From positions 1 to 64,000 of the forward strand of contig JAOXRS010000244.1 of NCBI GenBank assembly GCA_025800385.1: 64,000 bases of DNA. The letters run 5' to 3'. Positions 35,821 through 45,821 of this stretch are shown here, in pieces. A model generated the notes under the pieces. The model searched no databases. It was not told where the DNA came from and was given only the letters and a program-made list of their open reading frames with translations. This stretch comes from Candidatus Albibeggiatoa sp. nov. NOAA. GTDB lineage: Bacteria > Pseudomonadota > Gammaproteobacteria > Beggiatoales > Beggiatoaceae. The translations under genes were made by a program, and so were the position numbers. The first letter of the stretch is position 1. Each line of letters starts with the position of its first letter.

Positions 35821-37050
35821 TTAATCTAATTCATAGACTTCAATCATGCCGATACCTGCTTTATCTTCAGGGCTGACCGTAATCGTATATAAACCTGATG
35901 ACAGTCGAATAATCGTTGCAGCATCAGTAATACGAGAAGGTGCATTGTTTGTCACTTGCAGCTCATTAATTGTTGGGTCGCTAATCCAATCATTATTACG
36001 ATGAATCAGTGTTGCATCAGGAAAGGTACGAATTTCAAATTGAGGGTTAAGTACACCATCAACACTTGAGGCTCTGATTAATAGTTTTTTACTTGTCGAT
36101 TCTACAGTAATACCTGCAATCAACGCATTTTCTGCATTGGTATCAATATAACCTCTGGTACTCAAACCTGTTAATTTATTAGCACCTACTGAGTTTGTTA
36201 CTGATGATGTCGAAATACCACAAGATACAGGATTTGCAATACATTCATTCCGACCTACTTGTTTCCCAACATCGTAATCAGTTACGGGTTGTGGGTTTGT
36301 GAATAAGACATGTCTAAAAACAACACCAGTAAATGCCCTTTTGTTAACTATTAACCGTGGAATTTCTGTAATATCAGAAGAAATATCTTCAAAAACATAA
36401 GTTACACCAACAGGTACACCTGTAAGTAAAGGCTGACTCGACTTTTCTGTTGTGCCATAATATCTTTTATAGGTTCTAAACTCATTTCCTAAGTTATCAA
36501 CAAGCTCCCCGCCTCCTAAAGATAAATCCTTGGTTGCAGCTTTATTTGTAACCTGTAAAGAACAAGTAATAGTTGTTTGTAATTTATTACAACCTTTTAG
36601 TTCATATAGAAACTCTCTAACAACACCTGAGTACTGTGTTTTTGCAAGTGAGTCAGTAAAACTTACATTATCAAACTGAACCCCCTGTCCTGCACCTACC
36701 CTTAATCTTGCTAAAAATTGAACTTGAGGAGAAATGCCATCGAATACAACATTAATATTAACAGGAACATTGGTAACCAGTTGTTTTTCATTTAATCCTG
36801 TGTCAGAAAAAGCAATGCTAGATGCTTCTAGTTCTGTACCAAAGTTATCAATTATATAACTTCTATAATAAGCCAATGATAGCTTTTGTAATATGCCTAT
36901 ATTTCGTACAGTTAGAGAGCAGGTCAATGTTGTTCTTATTCGTTCACAGCTATTTAATTTGTATATAAAATCGTCAACGGTTTGCTCTTGAGCAATACTA
37001 TCTGATACACACAAACTAAAAATAATAAAAATAAGTGTTCTAATGTGCAT
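35821..37050 (-). CDS. Secreted protein with two copies of a cysteine-pair domain
   Basis: The protein (409 residues from the ATG at 37050) has a signal peptide (MHIRTLIFIIFSLCVSDSIA). Two tandem domains of about 110 residues each follow. Both start with a V-x-F-hydrophobic-Y-x-L-x-x-C ... T-x-T-C-S-L segment (NSCERIRTTLTCSL and KGCNKLQTTITCSL) and end in V-x-F-x-x-V-x-F-T. The cysteines likely form one disulfide per domain. The C-terminal third (about 290-409) is different and beta-rich. The annotated-length frame begins 57 bases earlier, but those 19 residues do not look like a leader. No family recognised. The DNA is AT-rich. Confidence 0.72.
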   Translation of the reverse strand: MHIRTLIFIIFSLCVSDSIAQEQTVDDFIYKLNSCERIRTTLTCSLTVRNIGILQKLSLAYYRSYIIDNFGTELEASSIAFSDTGLNEKQLVTNVPVNINVVFDGISPQVQFLARLRVGAGQGVQFDNVSFTDSLAKTQYSGVVREFLYELKGCNKLQTTITCSLQVTNKAATKDLSLGGGELVDNLGNEFRTYKRYYGTTEKSSQPLLTGVPVGVTYVFEDISSDITEIPRLIVNKRAFTGVVFRHVLFTNPQPVTDYDVGKQVGRNECIANPVSCGISTSSVTNSVGANKLTGLSTRGYIDTNAENALIAGITVESTSKKLLIRASSVDGVLNPQFEIRTFPDATLIHRNNDWISDPTINELQVTNNAPSRITDAATIIRLSSGLYTITVSPEDKAGIGMIEVYELD

Positions 37051-37505
37051 TTGACTATCTCTTGAAATCAAAAAACACATTGTATTAATGACTATATTTA
37101 TTGGCAATTGATATTATTATCTAATTCAATATTATTCAAAAGTTAAACTTCCAATCAATGTTTAGGAAAGTGTTGCAAAATACATTGTAAATAAATATTT
37201 AGCTTTATATTCGCTTCTCACTCACCTCGAAGTAATGAAAAATATATATCTATATTTAATTCTTTAAACTCATTGAGGTTTTCGATTTGTCTCGATTACT
37301 ATTACTATGATATATCAAGACTTACACAGTATTGATTGTTTAATATTTGAAGACATCAGGTAAAATAGCTTAATACTAAAAGTTAGCAACAAAAAATAAA
37401 TCAATGTATGATTTTAATTTAAATGATAATTCTGGTTTGGATGACCGAATGGTTATTAAAAATTTATACTGCGGATTTATTTATAATAAAAGGTGATTTC
37501 TAAAA
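37051..37505. other. Very AT-rich gap with a decayed gene fragment
   Basis: No intact gene. Positions about 37131-37215 resemble, in the same orientation, the small open frame at 38901-39056. It carries a TGA where the other copy has TGG, so it is a decayed paralogue (separate entry). The remainder holds only the promoter of the next gene, with an AAGGTG ribosome site near 37492. Confidence 0.6.
37131..37215 (-). pseudogene. Decayed copy of the fragment at 38901-39056
   Basis: On the minus strand, GTATTTTGCA(A/G)CA(C/T)TTTCCTAAA and the flanking bases are shared with the intact open frame at 38901-39056. The in-frame TGG of that copy (in PKYWL) is TGA here, and upstream the frame is broken. 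The shared stretch is roughly 80 bases with scattered substitutions. Confidence 0.6.
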
Positions 37506-38729
37506 GTGAGGGCTATAGCCAAATTAAAAACAAACTTAAATTCAAGCATAAGGTTTTGGTATTTTGTTACTTTTACTATATTGTTTCTATCTATTCTAAA
37601 AGGTATTCGTTTTCCAAATACATGGTCTTATACACACTTTTTATTTGATTATAGTTTTGGCTTTATAAAAAGAGGCATAGTTGGAGAAGCAATACATCAA
37701 TTAAATTACCCTTACCTTGTGTCATATGAGTTTTTTTTTATATTTAGCGCAGCAATATTATCAATAAATATTTTCCTCATAAGCCTTTTATTAAGAGATT
37801 TTATTAAGAGTAAACAGCCACTATTTATAGGATGCTCACTACTTTTTGCTTCTAGTCTTGCTGTGGTTTTTTTATCTCACACTATTGGATACTTCGATCA
37901 TATAGGATTATTGGTTACATTAATAGCAATAAGGTTATATGGGTTTTATAAAAAAATCGCTTTTTTGTTAATAGCAATGCCATTTTCTGTATTGGCGCAT
38001 GAAGCAACCATTATTATATTTTTCCCCGTTATTTTTATGTCACTTTTATTTGCTATAGATGTAGAAGGGTACAGAATAAAACAGACTCTTATATTGGGTG
38101 TATTTTCAGTAGCGATACTGGTTTTTACATTTTTTGTTGGAAATAATATTCTAGCAGAATCAGAAGCCCAACAAATGTATGGTAATGTACAAGCAAATAC
38201 AGAATATCCTTTACGAAAAGACGCATTTAATGTGTTATATAGAAATGCAAAGGATAATTTAAGTATCATGCAGCATCGTTGGTCAAATAAAATACGCTTG
38301 ATAACATTAGTGCAATCTTTTCTGGTTACAGCACCGATTTTTATAGCATTTATTTATTTTTCAACCTTAATCCTAATAAGAAAAGTAGAGGTTCAATATT
38401 ATTTGATAGTGTTGTCTATTCTTGCGTCTTTATCACCACTCATATTGCACCTTTTTGCATGGGATATGCACCGCTGGAATACATTAACTATGGTAACTAG
38501 CTTTCTTATGCTATATATTGTGTATCGTTCACATTTGAACAACCAACCTATAATAATACCAAGTCGTATTTATCCCCTCTTTTTTCTCCTAATATTTGCT
38601 AATCAAATTTCTTTAATTCCTTTATTTGATGGGTATTATGTTAAACAATTTCCCTTTGTTGAGCATCAGAAATACATTATTGACTTAGTTTATGAAAAAA
38701 ATGTTTTTCCTTACGTGCCAAATTACTAA
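37506..38729 (+). CDS. Polytopic membrane protein, possibly glycosyltransferase- or polymerase-like
   Basis: The 407-residue protein has about nine to ten hydrophobic helices and short polar loops. Some loop motifs stand out: SHTIGYFDHIGLL (about 127-139), LAHEATIIIF (about 160-170) and FAWDMHRWNTL (about 318-328). Charged Asp, His, Glu and Arg on short loops of a multi-helix protein recall GT-C glycosyltransferases or EpsG/Wzy-type polysaccharide proteins, but I cannot name a family. The start is a GTG with AAGGTG about eight bases upstream. Base use is visibly more AT-rich than neighbours, and decayed related fragments flank it, so acquisition by transfer is plausible. It appears to be a single-gene unit. 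Confidence 0.72.
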   Translation: MRAIAKLKTNLNSSIRFWYFVTFTILFLSILKGIRFPNTWSYTHFLFDYSFGFIKRGIVGEAIHQLNYPYLVSYEFFFIFSAAILSINIFLISLLLRDFIKSKQPLFIGCSLLFASSLAVVFLSHTIGYFDHIGLLVTLIAIRLYGFYKKIAFLLIAMPFSVLAHEATIIIFFPVIFMSLLFAIDVEGYRIKQTLILGVFSVAILVFTFFVGNNILAESEAQQMYGNVQANTEYPLRKDAFNVLYRNAKDNLSIMQHRWSNKIRLITLVQSFLVTAPIFIAFIYFSTLILIRKVEVQYYLIVLSILASLSPLILHLFAWDMHRWNTLTMVTSFLMLYIVYRSHLNNQPIIIPSRIYPLFFLLIFANQISLIPLFDGYYVKQFPFVEHQKYIIDLVYEKNVFPYVPNY

Positions 38730-38900
38730 CCTATGTGTTTTCTTTATGAAATTTATGGAAATGTAGTCATAAAATATTACTTATTGCCCACGACCAATTA
38801 ATTATAGAATGTTGTATTGAGCATTCGAGTTACATAAAAATTGAGTACATCATGACGTATGACGACTTTACTATAAGGCATTTTTTGCTTACCAATATTA

Positions 38901-39056
38901 TTATCCTACTGTTAAATTTCGAACCAGCCAATATTTAGGAAAATGCTGCAAAATACCTTGTAATGCAATATCTAGTTCTAAATCCACTTCTCGATTTTGT
39001 ACATCTGTTACCAATTTATAAATTAACTCAAAATTGAGGCGATTATGGCGATTCAT
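38901..39056 (-). CDS. Small open frame, probable gene remnant
   Basis: The 51-residue frame MNRHNRLNFELIYKL...LVRNLTVG looks protein-like (a helix with a DVQNREVDLELD segment and QHFPKYWLVRN). It begins with an ATG and has a clear stop. No ribosome site stands out and no partner gene is adjacent. A degraded copy lies at 37131-37215. I suspect a remnant of a larger gene of a mobile or repeated family, but it could be a genuine small gene. Confidence 0.4.
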   Translation of the reverse strand: MNRHNRLNFELIYKLVTDVQNREVDLELDIALQGILQHFPKYWLVRNLTVG

Positions 39057-39109
39057 GGGCAAAAAATAACCATTATTCAGAGCGAAGAACTATAAAGCAG
39101 GTTTGAGAT

Positions 39110-39155
39110 TAAAAAATGGTCAACCGCATCAATCTTATACTAGAAAAATGCGGTT
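39110..39155 (-). terminator. Terminator after the acyl-CoA ligase gene
   Basis: AACCGCAT (39122-39129) pairs with ATGCGGTT (39148-39155), with an 18-base loop. On the minus strand a six-T run follows after five bases. Confidence 0.65.
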
Positions 39156-39165
39156 TATCTCATGT

Positions 39166-40956
39166 TTAGAAACCGCTGTACATTTCATCAATTTTAGTGT
39201 CGAAATGCTCAATTACTTTATTGCGCTTCAATTTTAACGTCGGCGTTAACAAATTATTATCTAATGTCCAAGGTTCTAACGACAATGTCACGCGGCGAAT
39301 TTGTGCATAGCCAGGGAAATCACGAATTTGGTTAGCAATCCGTCTTAAAATCAATCGTTTTACGGTTTTATCATCTAAGCCTTCAGCTGCATCTACATTC
39401 ATTTCTTTGGCTAATGCTTCCCATTGCTCGGTATTGAGAACCGCAAGCGCACTTAAAAATGCACGACCCTCACCGATAATCATGACTTGTTCAAATAAAG
39501 TATCACGTAAAATGTGCATTTCCATATCTGCTGGCGGCACTTTCTCCCCATTGCCCATCACGATAATATCTTTCAGGCGGCCGACAATGTATAAATGTCC
39601 ATCTTCATCAATTCGCGCTTTATCACCTGTATGTAACCAGCCTTCATCATCAATGACTTGCGCTGTGGCTTCGGGATTTTTCCAATAACCTTGCATCACA
39701 CAATGACTACGCGCTAACAATTCATCCTGTTCACCTAAACGCACATCTACTTCGGGCAAAGGCAAACCAATACTTGCAGGCTTATTGCTATGTGGGACAT
39801 TCACAGCAATCACAGGGCTGTGCTCAGTCAAACCATAACCTTGCAATAACGGCAAACCTAAACCAACAAACGTTTTTGCCACATCAGCTGATAAAGCCGC
39901 ACCGCCACAAATTGCTAAGTGCATTCGACCGCCTAATTTATCCAGCACTTTCTTACCAACCAATTTATGCAGCAATGGATGTAATAAAAATCGCGGACTC
40001 CAGCTTGCTCGGCCTTGTTTATATTCGAAATATTGCCAGCCTGTTTCTACAGCTTGATGGAATAAGGTTTTTTTCAGCCATGAGGCTTTTTGCATTTGGT
40101 TATTGATTTTGCTTAAGACTTGTTCATAAATCCGCGGCACGGAAATTAAAATAGTGGGTTTAATATCTTGCAAATCAGTGGCTAACTGTGGAATGGAACG
40201 CGCATACGCCACAGTTGCACCCAATATGATAGGTAAGTAATAACCTGCTGAACGCTCTAAAGTATGTGAAAGTGGTAAAAACGATAAGAACAAATCACCA
40301 GTACGAAAATCTGTACAACTGGGTACAACTTGCATATTGCGTAAAATATTGCGATGACTCAGCATCACGCCCTTGGGCTTACCCGTCGTACCAGATGTGT
40401 AGACAATGGAGGCTAAATCATCCAATCCATTTTCTTCCGCTTGTAATGTAAATTCCCCTTGTGGCAACCAGTCATCTAAGCTCACTAATTTCTCATGCTG
40501 ATCGTCAATATTTTCAATACTGATAATGGTTTCTAAACTTTCAATTTCAGAAACATGTGGTTTGAGTAATTCCCATTGTTTATGGTCTTCGATGACAAAT
40601 AATTTCACTTCGGCATGTTGTAAAATATAAGCCACATTGTCAGGACGATCATCAAAATACAAAGGCACATTGACCAATCCACAACCTAATGCCGCCTGAT
40701 CGAATGCAACCCAGTTCGGGCTATTTCTTAACATCACCGCGACTTTGCTTGTCTTGTCTAACTTTTGTTGCTGCAAAGCTGCTTGCCATTGTGCGACTTT
40801 TTGTGCCATTTGCTGCCACGTTAAATCTTCCCAAGTTTTACTGTCTTTGTCGAAATACTTATAAGCAACTGCAAGGGGGGAACGTTTTACCCGTTCTCGA
40901 AATAATGCAGACAAGCTTAAAATTTGTTCAGAAGTAATAAAGTCGTTGTGTTCCAT
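39166..40956 (-). CDS. Long-chain acyl-CoA synthetase-like AMP-binding protein
   Basis: The 596-residue enzyme of the adenylate-forming family has the P-loop IVYTSGTTGKPKGVMLSH (about residues 183-200), GGAALSADVAKTF and the adenine-motif GYGLTEHSPVIAVN. GWLHTGDKARIDEDGHLYIVGRLKDIIVMGNGEKV (quoted in part: HTGDKARIDEDGHLYIVGR) holds the conserved Asp and Arg, and the late catalytic-Lys region ends TPTLKLKRNKV. It activates a fatty acid with ATP and links it to CoA. Length and motifs fit the roughly 600-residue FadD15-type ligases, which need no signal peptide. The substrate chain length is unknown. Confidence 0.92.
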   Translation of the reverse strand: MEHNDFITSEQILSLSALFRERVKRSPLAVAYKYFDKDSKTWEDLTWQQMAQKVAQWQAALQQQKLDKTSKVAVMLRNSPNWVAFDQAALGCGLVNVPLYFDDRPDNVAYILQHAEVKLFVIEDHKQWELLKPHVSEIESLETIISIENIDDQHEKLVSLDDWLPQGEFTLQAEENGLDDLASIVYTSGTTGKPKGVMLSHRNILRNMQVVPSCTDFRTGDLFLSFLPLSHTLERSAGYYLPIILGATVAYARSIPQLATDLQDIKPTILISVPRIYEQVLSKINNQMQKASWLKKTLFHQAVETGWQYFEYKQGRASWSPRFLLHPLLHKLVGKKVLDKLGGRMHLAICGGAALSADVAKTFVGLGLPLLQGYGLTEHSPVIAVNVPHSNKPASIGLPLPEVDVRLGEQDELLARSHCVMQGYWKNPEATAQVIDDEGWLHTGDKARIDEDGHLYIVGRLKDIIVMGNGEKVPPADMEMHILRDTLFEQVMIIGEGRAFLSALAVLNTEQWEALAKEMNVDAAEGLDDKTVKRLILRRIANQIRDFPGYAQIRRVTLSLEPWTLDNNLLTPTLKLKRNKVIEHFDTKIDEMYSGF

Positions 40957-41291
40957 CCCGTGCCCATCCCAGTGAGTTAATAATATTGTACGTTATAAAA
41001 AAGATATGGTTTGCTCAGATGTAATAATCAAGGTACTTTAAAATCAATAATATTACTGATCTAGTTTCAGTTTTTATATGCTATTTTCACTCCATTTGTC
41101 CTGAGTCAGGTAAGGTTAAGGCCTTTTATTTTGAGTATATGAAATTGTATGAAAATCAGCTGATTAATATTGCTGTTTTAAGAAATAAGTCAGGGAGTGC
41201 GAGGGGAATGATCGGAGTGATGGCGAGGGCTGAAAGCGATTAATAAAAGGGGTGGTGGCATTACACAAATACATAGCCACCAAAGTTTGAA
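40957..41291. other. Gap between acyl-CoA ligase and hemerythrin genes
   Basis: Mostly AT-rich with no gene. A GC-richer purine stretch (about 41190-41240) and a hairpin lie at its right end (separate entry). Confidence 0.5.
41244..41281 (-). terminator. Hairpin after the bacteriohemerythrin gene
   Basis: GGTGGC (41254-41259) pairs with GCCACC (41276-41281) around a 16-base loop. On the minus strand CCTTTTATT follows. Confidence 0.55.
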
Positions 41292-41684
41292 CTAAGAAAT
41301 AGAGGCAACATAAGCCTTATCGGTTTCCATAATATGATCTTCTAGCCAAATTTTCAGAAACATTAAAACTTGCTGGTTATCAGGGGCTTGGTTAGCAATA
41401 TATGCTTGATGCATAAATCCTAATTTTTCTATTACAGCTTCATGTTCTGCTTTGTGGCTTGGGTAAGCTTTGTAGCCATGATCTTGTAACATTTTTTCTT
41501 CAAAACTAAAATGAGATTTAGCACAGTCTAACAAACTGCCTAAAATATCGCCTAATGCCTGAGAGTCTTGTCCAGCATTGATAGCATCATCTAACTGATT
41601 GATAATATCAACAAGTTTTTTGTGTTGAGCATCAATATCAGCGAGTCCCAATTGTAATGCTTCAGTCCATTCCATCAACGCCAT
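41292..41684 (-). CDS. Bacteriohemerythrin
   Basis: The 130-residue protein from ATG 41684 is a four-helix, di-iron oxygen-binding protein. Iron ligands are visible in DIDAQHKKLV, HFSFEEKML, HKAEHEAV and LEDHIMETDK, the H-HxxxE-HxxxH-HxxxxD pattern of the family. I start at MALMEWTEAL because GAGGA lies eight bases upstream. Longer frames would overlap tsaE by eight bases and add an unlikely leader. Such proteins store or sense oxygen and are frequent in microaerophilic bacteria, fitting a sulfur-oxidising or denitrifying lifestyle. Confidence 0.93.
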   Translation of the reverse strand: MALMEWTEALQLGLADIDAQHKKLVDIINQLDDAINAGQDSQALGDILGSLLDCAKSHFSFEEKMLQDHGYKAYPSHKAEHEAVIEKLGFMHQAYIANQAPDNQQVLMFLKIWLEDHIMETDKAYVASIS

Positions 41685-41760
41685 TATGCTGTCCTCGTAA
41701 AAAGTTAAACCATAAAGCGAATAAGCATTTATAGTACCAAAAGCAGGCAATGCCTTATTT

Positions 41761-42243
41761 TTAGCCACTGAAAAGCTTATGCAACTGTTGATAATCTACC
41801 TTTTTGGCATAATTAGTACACAACATATGCAAACGGATTTGTCGTGTCTGCCCACAAATCGCAATATCTATTAACATATCAGCAGTGGGAAGTATGCCTG
41901 CTCCTTTGTCTGGCCATTCCACAAGATACACTGCAGCCTGTGCAATGTAATCTCTGATACCCATATATTCTAGTTCTTCGGGGTCTGCCAAGCGGTATAG
42001 ATCAAAATGATACACCATTTTTGCATCGAGTGTATAAGGTTCGACCAAAGTATAGGTGGGGCTTTTCACTTTGCCCTGATGACCTAAGCCTTGCAAGAAG
42101 CCACGCACCAGTGTCGTTTTGCCTGCACCCAAATCACCTTGTAAATAAATCATACCCTGCGTAGGAATACTCTGTGCCAAAGCCTGCCCAAATGCTTCCA
42201 TGGCTTCAGCCGTCTCAATCGTAAATAAAAGGGACTCTTGCAT
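41761..42243 (-). CDS. tsaE: tRNA threonylcarbamoyladenosine synthesis ATPase TsaE
   Basis: The 160-residue protein carries the P-loop [13 protein letters not shown] (about residues 36-48), [11 protein letters not shown] and [18 protein letters not shown], all diagnostic of TsaE. It works with TsaB, TsaC and TsaD to place t6A at tRNA position 37. It starts eleven bases after the stop of the OmpA-like gene on the same strand, so those two may share a transcript. The usual amiB neighbour is absent. Confidence 0.96.
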   Translation of the reverse strand: MQESLLFTIETAEAMEAFGQALAQSIPTQGMIYLQGDLGAGKTTLVRGFLQGLGHQGKVKSPTYTLVEPYTLDAKMVYHFDLYRLADPEELEYMGIRDYIAQAAVYLVEWPDKGAGILPTADMLIDIAICGQTRQIRLHMLCTNYAKKVDYQQLHKLFSG

Positions 42244-42254
42244 CAGTTTTATTC

Positions 42255-44390
42255 CTATTGATAAATCACAGTTTGCGTTTGTTGTTTATCTTCCGTTAAT
42301 TCATGGTGAGACTTCGCCTGCATTTTGATATGTGCGACTGAAAACTGACTGGCAAGATTAGCTGCAATGGCTTGCAAAACATTTTCTGAAATGGCTTTAG
42401 GTTGTAAGGTAAAGTTAAACAGTAAACGACCTTGTGCAGGTAAAGTGACGAGTTGGCGATTACTGTGCATGATTCTGAGTTCTCCCGAAGGCAGCATTCT
42501 CACCTGTAATAATATATTTGATTGCTTGTGTTTGCCGTGCAAAATACCTGTGACAGGTTGGTAAATTTGATTCCATATTCTTGGATCAAGTTGCCCTGCG
42601 ATGGTATAGGCCAATTCAATTGGATTTGGGTTTTTTAGCTCAACTTGGTAAAACAGTTTTTTTCCAACTGCAACCGTTTCGTATTCAGCCCGTAGCGACA
42701 ATTGGGGTTCAATCAGTGGCTTAATTAAAGTTTGCACTTGGGTTTCTGAGCGCACACATTGCTTCGCCCCATATACTTGGTCGTAGACTATAAATTGTGT
42801 CATCATCAAGTCAGATTGATTGCCATTTGGAAAAAAGCTGAGTTTCACTTGCTGTTGGGCTTGAGGCGGGAGTTTACCTAGTATCCATGTAATTTGCTCA
42901 TCCGTTTTTTGCCGTGCATGGGGTGCTTCCAAACTATGAATTCTCTGGGGTAAGTTGGCGACAATTTTAAGCTGCTTAATTGGTACATTACCGTTGTTAG
43001 TCACAATCAAGGTTTGCTCAATACGTTCGCCAGAGTATTGAATCTGTGGACTTAATGCTTGTAAAACTAAACTTGGCGTATGCCAGCGGATAGTATTTTG
43101 AGCTTTAACCGATGGATAACCTTTAGCTGTCAAAGCAACATAATGTTGTTGAGTTACAATTTCAGGCTTAATATTATCTTGCAGTTGTTTTGCAACCAAG
43201 CAACCTACACCAAAGAAAGGGTTATCATAGCGATCTTCTGAACAAAATTGATTATCAGCTTGCGACTTATCTGGCTGAATACTCAAAAAAGGTGGGCGAA
43301 TTTGATACTGTAACTTCACGGATTTATTCGGATATAAGCGTTTTCGTGTCCAATCTAATACATGGGTTTTGCTGTCTTTACGCTGTTTGAAATCTTCAAT
43401 CCCGCTTAACTGCCATTCTAAAGGTAACTGGTTGGCAATGTGCATATTTCGTGCAGAACGTGCACCATTATTGTTAATTGCCAATTCAACTGTCACCCCA
43501 TCACAAGAAGAGACATCAGCAGTTTGCGTCCAGTTTTTTCCCGCAGGCTTAATATGACTATGCAAGTGTAATTGCGCATGAGTTGGAATTGTATATTGAT
43601 GCAGCATACTCAACTGGTAGCAACTATCATTGAACAAGACCGCTTCTAACTCTTCACTACTTGCCCAAGTATTTGGTTTTAATATGAATGCCAATTCTGC
43701 TTCTTCATCAGGTTTGAAATTAGATAATTGCCAATACACCCAACTGTGTTGCTTGGGATAAATTTCAACACGGCGATTTAGTTCATGGCTGGCTTCGTCT
43801 TGTTCCAAGGTTAACGGGGAATTTTCACCTTCACCGAATGCTGTAATGTGTCCTGTTTCAAAACCTGCATTAGCTAAGACTTGTTTGACCGCTTCGGCGC
43901 GACTGAGTGATAATTTTTTATTGTAACTAGCACGCCCTTTAGTATCGGTATGCCCCACCAGCCAATATGACAAACTAGGTTTCATACGTGGCAGAATGTC
44001 AGATTCAAAATGTGCAGCCAATTCATCATGTAATCCTTCATTGCCTTGCTCAAAACCTTTTAATCGCCCAAGCATGGCAGGTTGACACATGGCTAATTCT
44101 TGATCTTTGATTTCAACTTCACCACGAGAGGCGTTGCTATCAGACAAAACAAACCATTCACTGGGGGGAAGAGGGTATTGAATTTCAATCCCTTCAACGA
44201 TTTTTTCTAAACCATTACCGTTAATTTCATCAGTTGTATTTTTGATGGTTAGCACCAGCTCAATGCCACGCTCTGTTTGCCTCAAGGTTTTGGTTAAGCT
44301 AAATAAGCTTTGTGCATTGTTGGGGTAGTAAAGCGTTTCTGCATAACTATAGGTACTAAAAAAAAGCAAAAGCAGGGCGAACAATTTCAT
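42255..44390 (-). CDS. Secreted protein with OmpA-like and DUF11-type domains
   Basis: The 711-residue protein has a signal peptide ([17 protein letters not shown]). An OmpA/MotB-type peptidoglycan-binding domain follows (about 120-212, with [35 protein letters not shown] and NRRVEIYP). Then come several beta-rich repeats (about 285-360, 440-545 and 555-680), in which [21 protein letters not shown] is a clear DUF11/CARDB-type strand-turn pattern. These repeats act as cell-wall or surface spacers. There is no outer-membrane barrel, so the protein is predicted to sit in the periplasm bound to peptidoglycan. The tsaE gene follows in the same direction. Confidence 0.85.
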   Translation of the reverse strand: MKLFALLLLFFSTYSYAETLYYPNNAQSLFSLTKTLRQTERGIELVLTIKNTTDEINGNGLEKIVEGIEIQYPLPPSEWFVLSDSNASRGEVEIKDQELAMCQPAMLGRLKGFEQGNEGLHDELAAHFESDILPRMKPSLSYWLVGHTDTKGRASYNKKLSLSRAEAVKQVLANAGFETGHITAFGEGENSPLTLEQDEASHELNRRVEIYPKQHSWVYWQLSNFKPDEEAELAFILKPNTWASSEELEAVLFNDSCYQLSMLHQYTIPTHAQLHLHSHIKPAGKNWTQTADVSSCDGVTVELAINNNGARSARNMHIANQLPLEWQLSGIEDFKQRKDSKTHVLDWTRKRLYPNKSVKLQYQIRPPFLSIQPDKSQADNQFCSEDRYDNPFFGVGCLVAKQLQDNIKPEIVTQQHYVALTAKGYPSVKAQNTIRWHTPSLVLQALSPQIQYSGERIEQTLIVTNNGNVPIKQLKIVANLPQRIHSLEAPHARQKTDEQITWILGKLPPQAQQQVKLSFFPNGNQSDLMMTQFIVYDQVYGAKQCVRSETQVQTLIKPLIEPQLSLRAEYETVAVGKKLFYQVELKNPNPIELAYTIAGQLDPRIWNQIYQPVTGILHGKHKQSNILLQVRMLPSGELRIMHSNRQLVTLPAQGRLLFNFTLQPKAISENVLQAIAANLASQFSVAHIKMQAKSHHELTEDKQQTQTVIYQ

Positions 44391-44630
44391 AAAAGGTGAT
44401 GATTTATGCTAGTGAATATACTGCACTTATCATATCAAACTGCTCCCCCCATGTGTCATTTTTAGTTTGGTATTTCAACAAAGCAACGACTAAAGAAAAA
44501 GGAAATCATCTATTTACAATATATCTAGTTATAGTGTTTTTTGTGCAAGCCCTCGTCATCAAGAGGTAAGAAAGATACGTCATAATGGATTTATTGATAT
44601 GATAAAAATATTTTATCTCTTAGGAAATAG

Positions 44631-45821
44631 ATGATGCAACAAGTGATTTTGGTAATTAATGCAGGTTCATCCAGTATTAAGTTTGCGATTTACACCTTAA
44701 GTTCAGCCAATACGCTACAAGCAATTTACCATGGTATGGCAGAAGGTATAGGGGTGAAGCCTCATTTTTTTGTCAAAAATCAAACCAATGAAGCGATTGT
44801 TGATTGTGCAGTAAGCGACGAGCGTGGACAAAGTCACATTGGTATGCTGAGTGTATTATTGGACTGGTTAGATACGCATAATGAAGAGCAAACATTACTT
44901 GCTGTGGGACATCGTGTTGTACATGGTGGTGATACATTTCGTAGCCCTGTGGTGATTGATGATGATGTCATTGCAAAAATCACTGAATTAACCCCGCTTG
45001 CGCCACTACATCAGCCACATCATTTAGCCGCTATTCATGCTCTGCAACAATTACGGCCTGAGTTGCCACAAGTCGCTTGTTTTGATACAGCTTTCCATCG
45101 TAGCCAAGAACCCATTGCGCAAATGTTTGCTATTTCTCGTGAATTGATGCAGCAAGGTGTTAAACGCTATGGTTTTCATGGTTTGTCGTATGAATATATT
45201 GCATCGGTATTGCCTGATTACGTTGGTATGGAAAATACGGGTAAAACGATAGTATGCCATTTAGGGAATGGGGCAAGTCTGTGTGCTATTGAGCATGGTC
45301 AAAGTGTTGCGTCGACAACGGGCTTTTCAGCCGTGGAAGGTCTACCGATGGGCACACGCTGCGGTAGTATTGATGTAGGGGTGGCATTGCATTTATGGGA
45401 GCAAGGTTACAGTTTAAAACAGGCCACTGATGTATTTTATAAACAATCTGGTTTGCTTGGTATGTCTGGCGGTATCAGTGCAGATATGCGTATTTTGTTG
45501 GACAATGATGATCCAAATGCACAAGAAGCCGTGGAACATTATTGCTATCGAGTGGCGCGTGAAATTGGTTCATTAGCAGTAGCAATGCAAGGTTTAAATC
45601 ACATTGTATTTACGGCGGGGATTGGTGAACATGCAGCACCTGTACGGGAAAAAGTATGTGAACGTTTAGCATGGTTAGGTGTTGGGTTAGATACGCAAGC
45701 TAATCAACAAGGACAATCACTAATTTCAACCGATGACAGTCAAATTGCTGTATGGGTGATTCCAACAAATGAAGAAATTATCATTGCACAACATAGTTTG
45801 AAGCTTGTTTCTACTTCTTAA
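44631..45821 (+). CDS. ackA: Acetate kinase
   Basis: The 396-residue enzyme interconverts acetate plus ATP with acetyl phosphate. Signatures include VINAGSSSIKFAIY near the start, GHRVVHGGDTFRSP (phosphate-binding Arg), CFDTAFHRSQ, RYGFHGLSYEYI and CHLGNGASLCAI. The C-terminal FTAGIGEHAAPVREKVCERL is also present. Tandem ATG codons are preceded by AGGA. No pta gene is adjacent. Confidence 0.97.
   Translation: MMQQVILVINAGSSSIKFAIYTLSSANTLQAIYHGMAEGIGVKPHFFVKNQTNEAIVDCAVSDERGQSHIGMLSVLLDWLDTHNEEQTLLAVGHRVVHGGDTFRSPVVIDDDVIAKITELTPLAPLHQPHHLAAIHALQQLRPELPQVACFDTAFHRSQEPIAQMFAISRELMQQGVKRYGFHGLSYEYIASVLPDYVGMENTGKTIVCHLGNGASLCAIEHGQSVASTTGFSAVEGLPMGTRCGSIDVGVALHLWEQGYSLKQATDVFYKQSGLLGMSGGISADMRILLDNDDPNAQEAVEHYCYRVAREIGSLAVAMQGLNHIVFTAGIGEHAAPVREKVCERLAWLGVGLDTQANQQGQSLISTDDSQIAVWVIPTNEEIIIAQHSLKLVSTS

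Larger units (their letters stand above)
38730..39165. other. AT-rich gap with a small open frame and an acyl-CoA ligase terminator
   Basis: The middle holds a 51-codon open frame (38901-39056) and the right end holds a terminator hairpin (separate entries). Nothing else is recognisable in about 170 bases at the left end. Confidence 0.6.

Noticed and set aside
41685..41768. Longer N-terminus of bacteriohemerythrin
   Set aside because: It overlaps tsaE and lacks a ribosome site, whereas the ATG at 41684 has GAGGA and gives the standard length.
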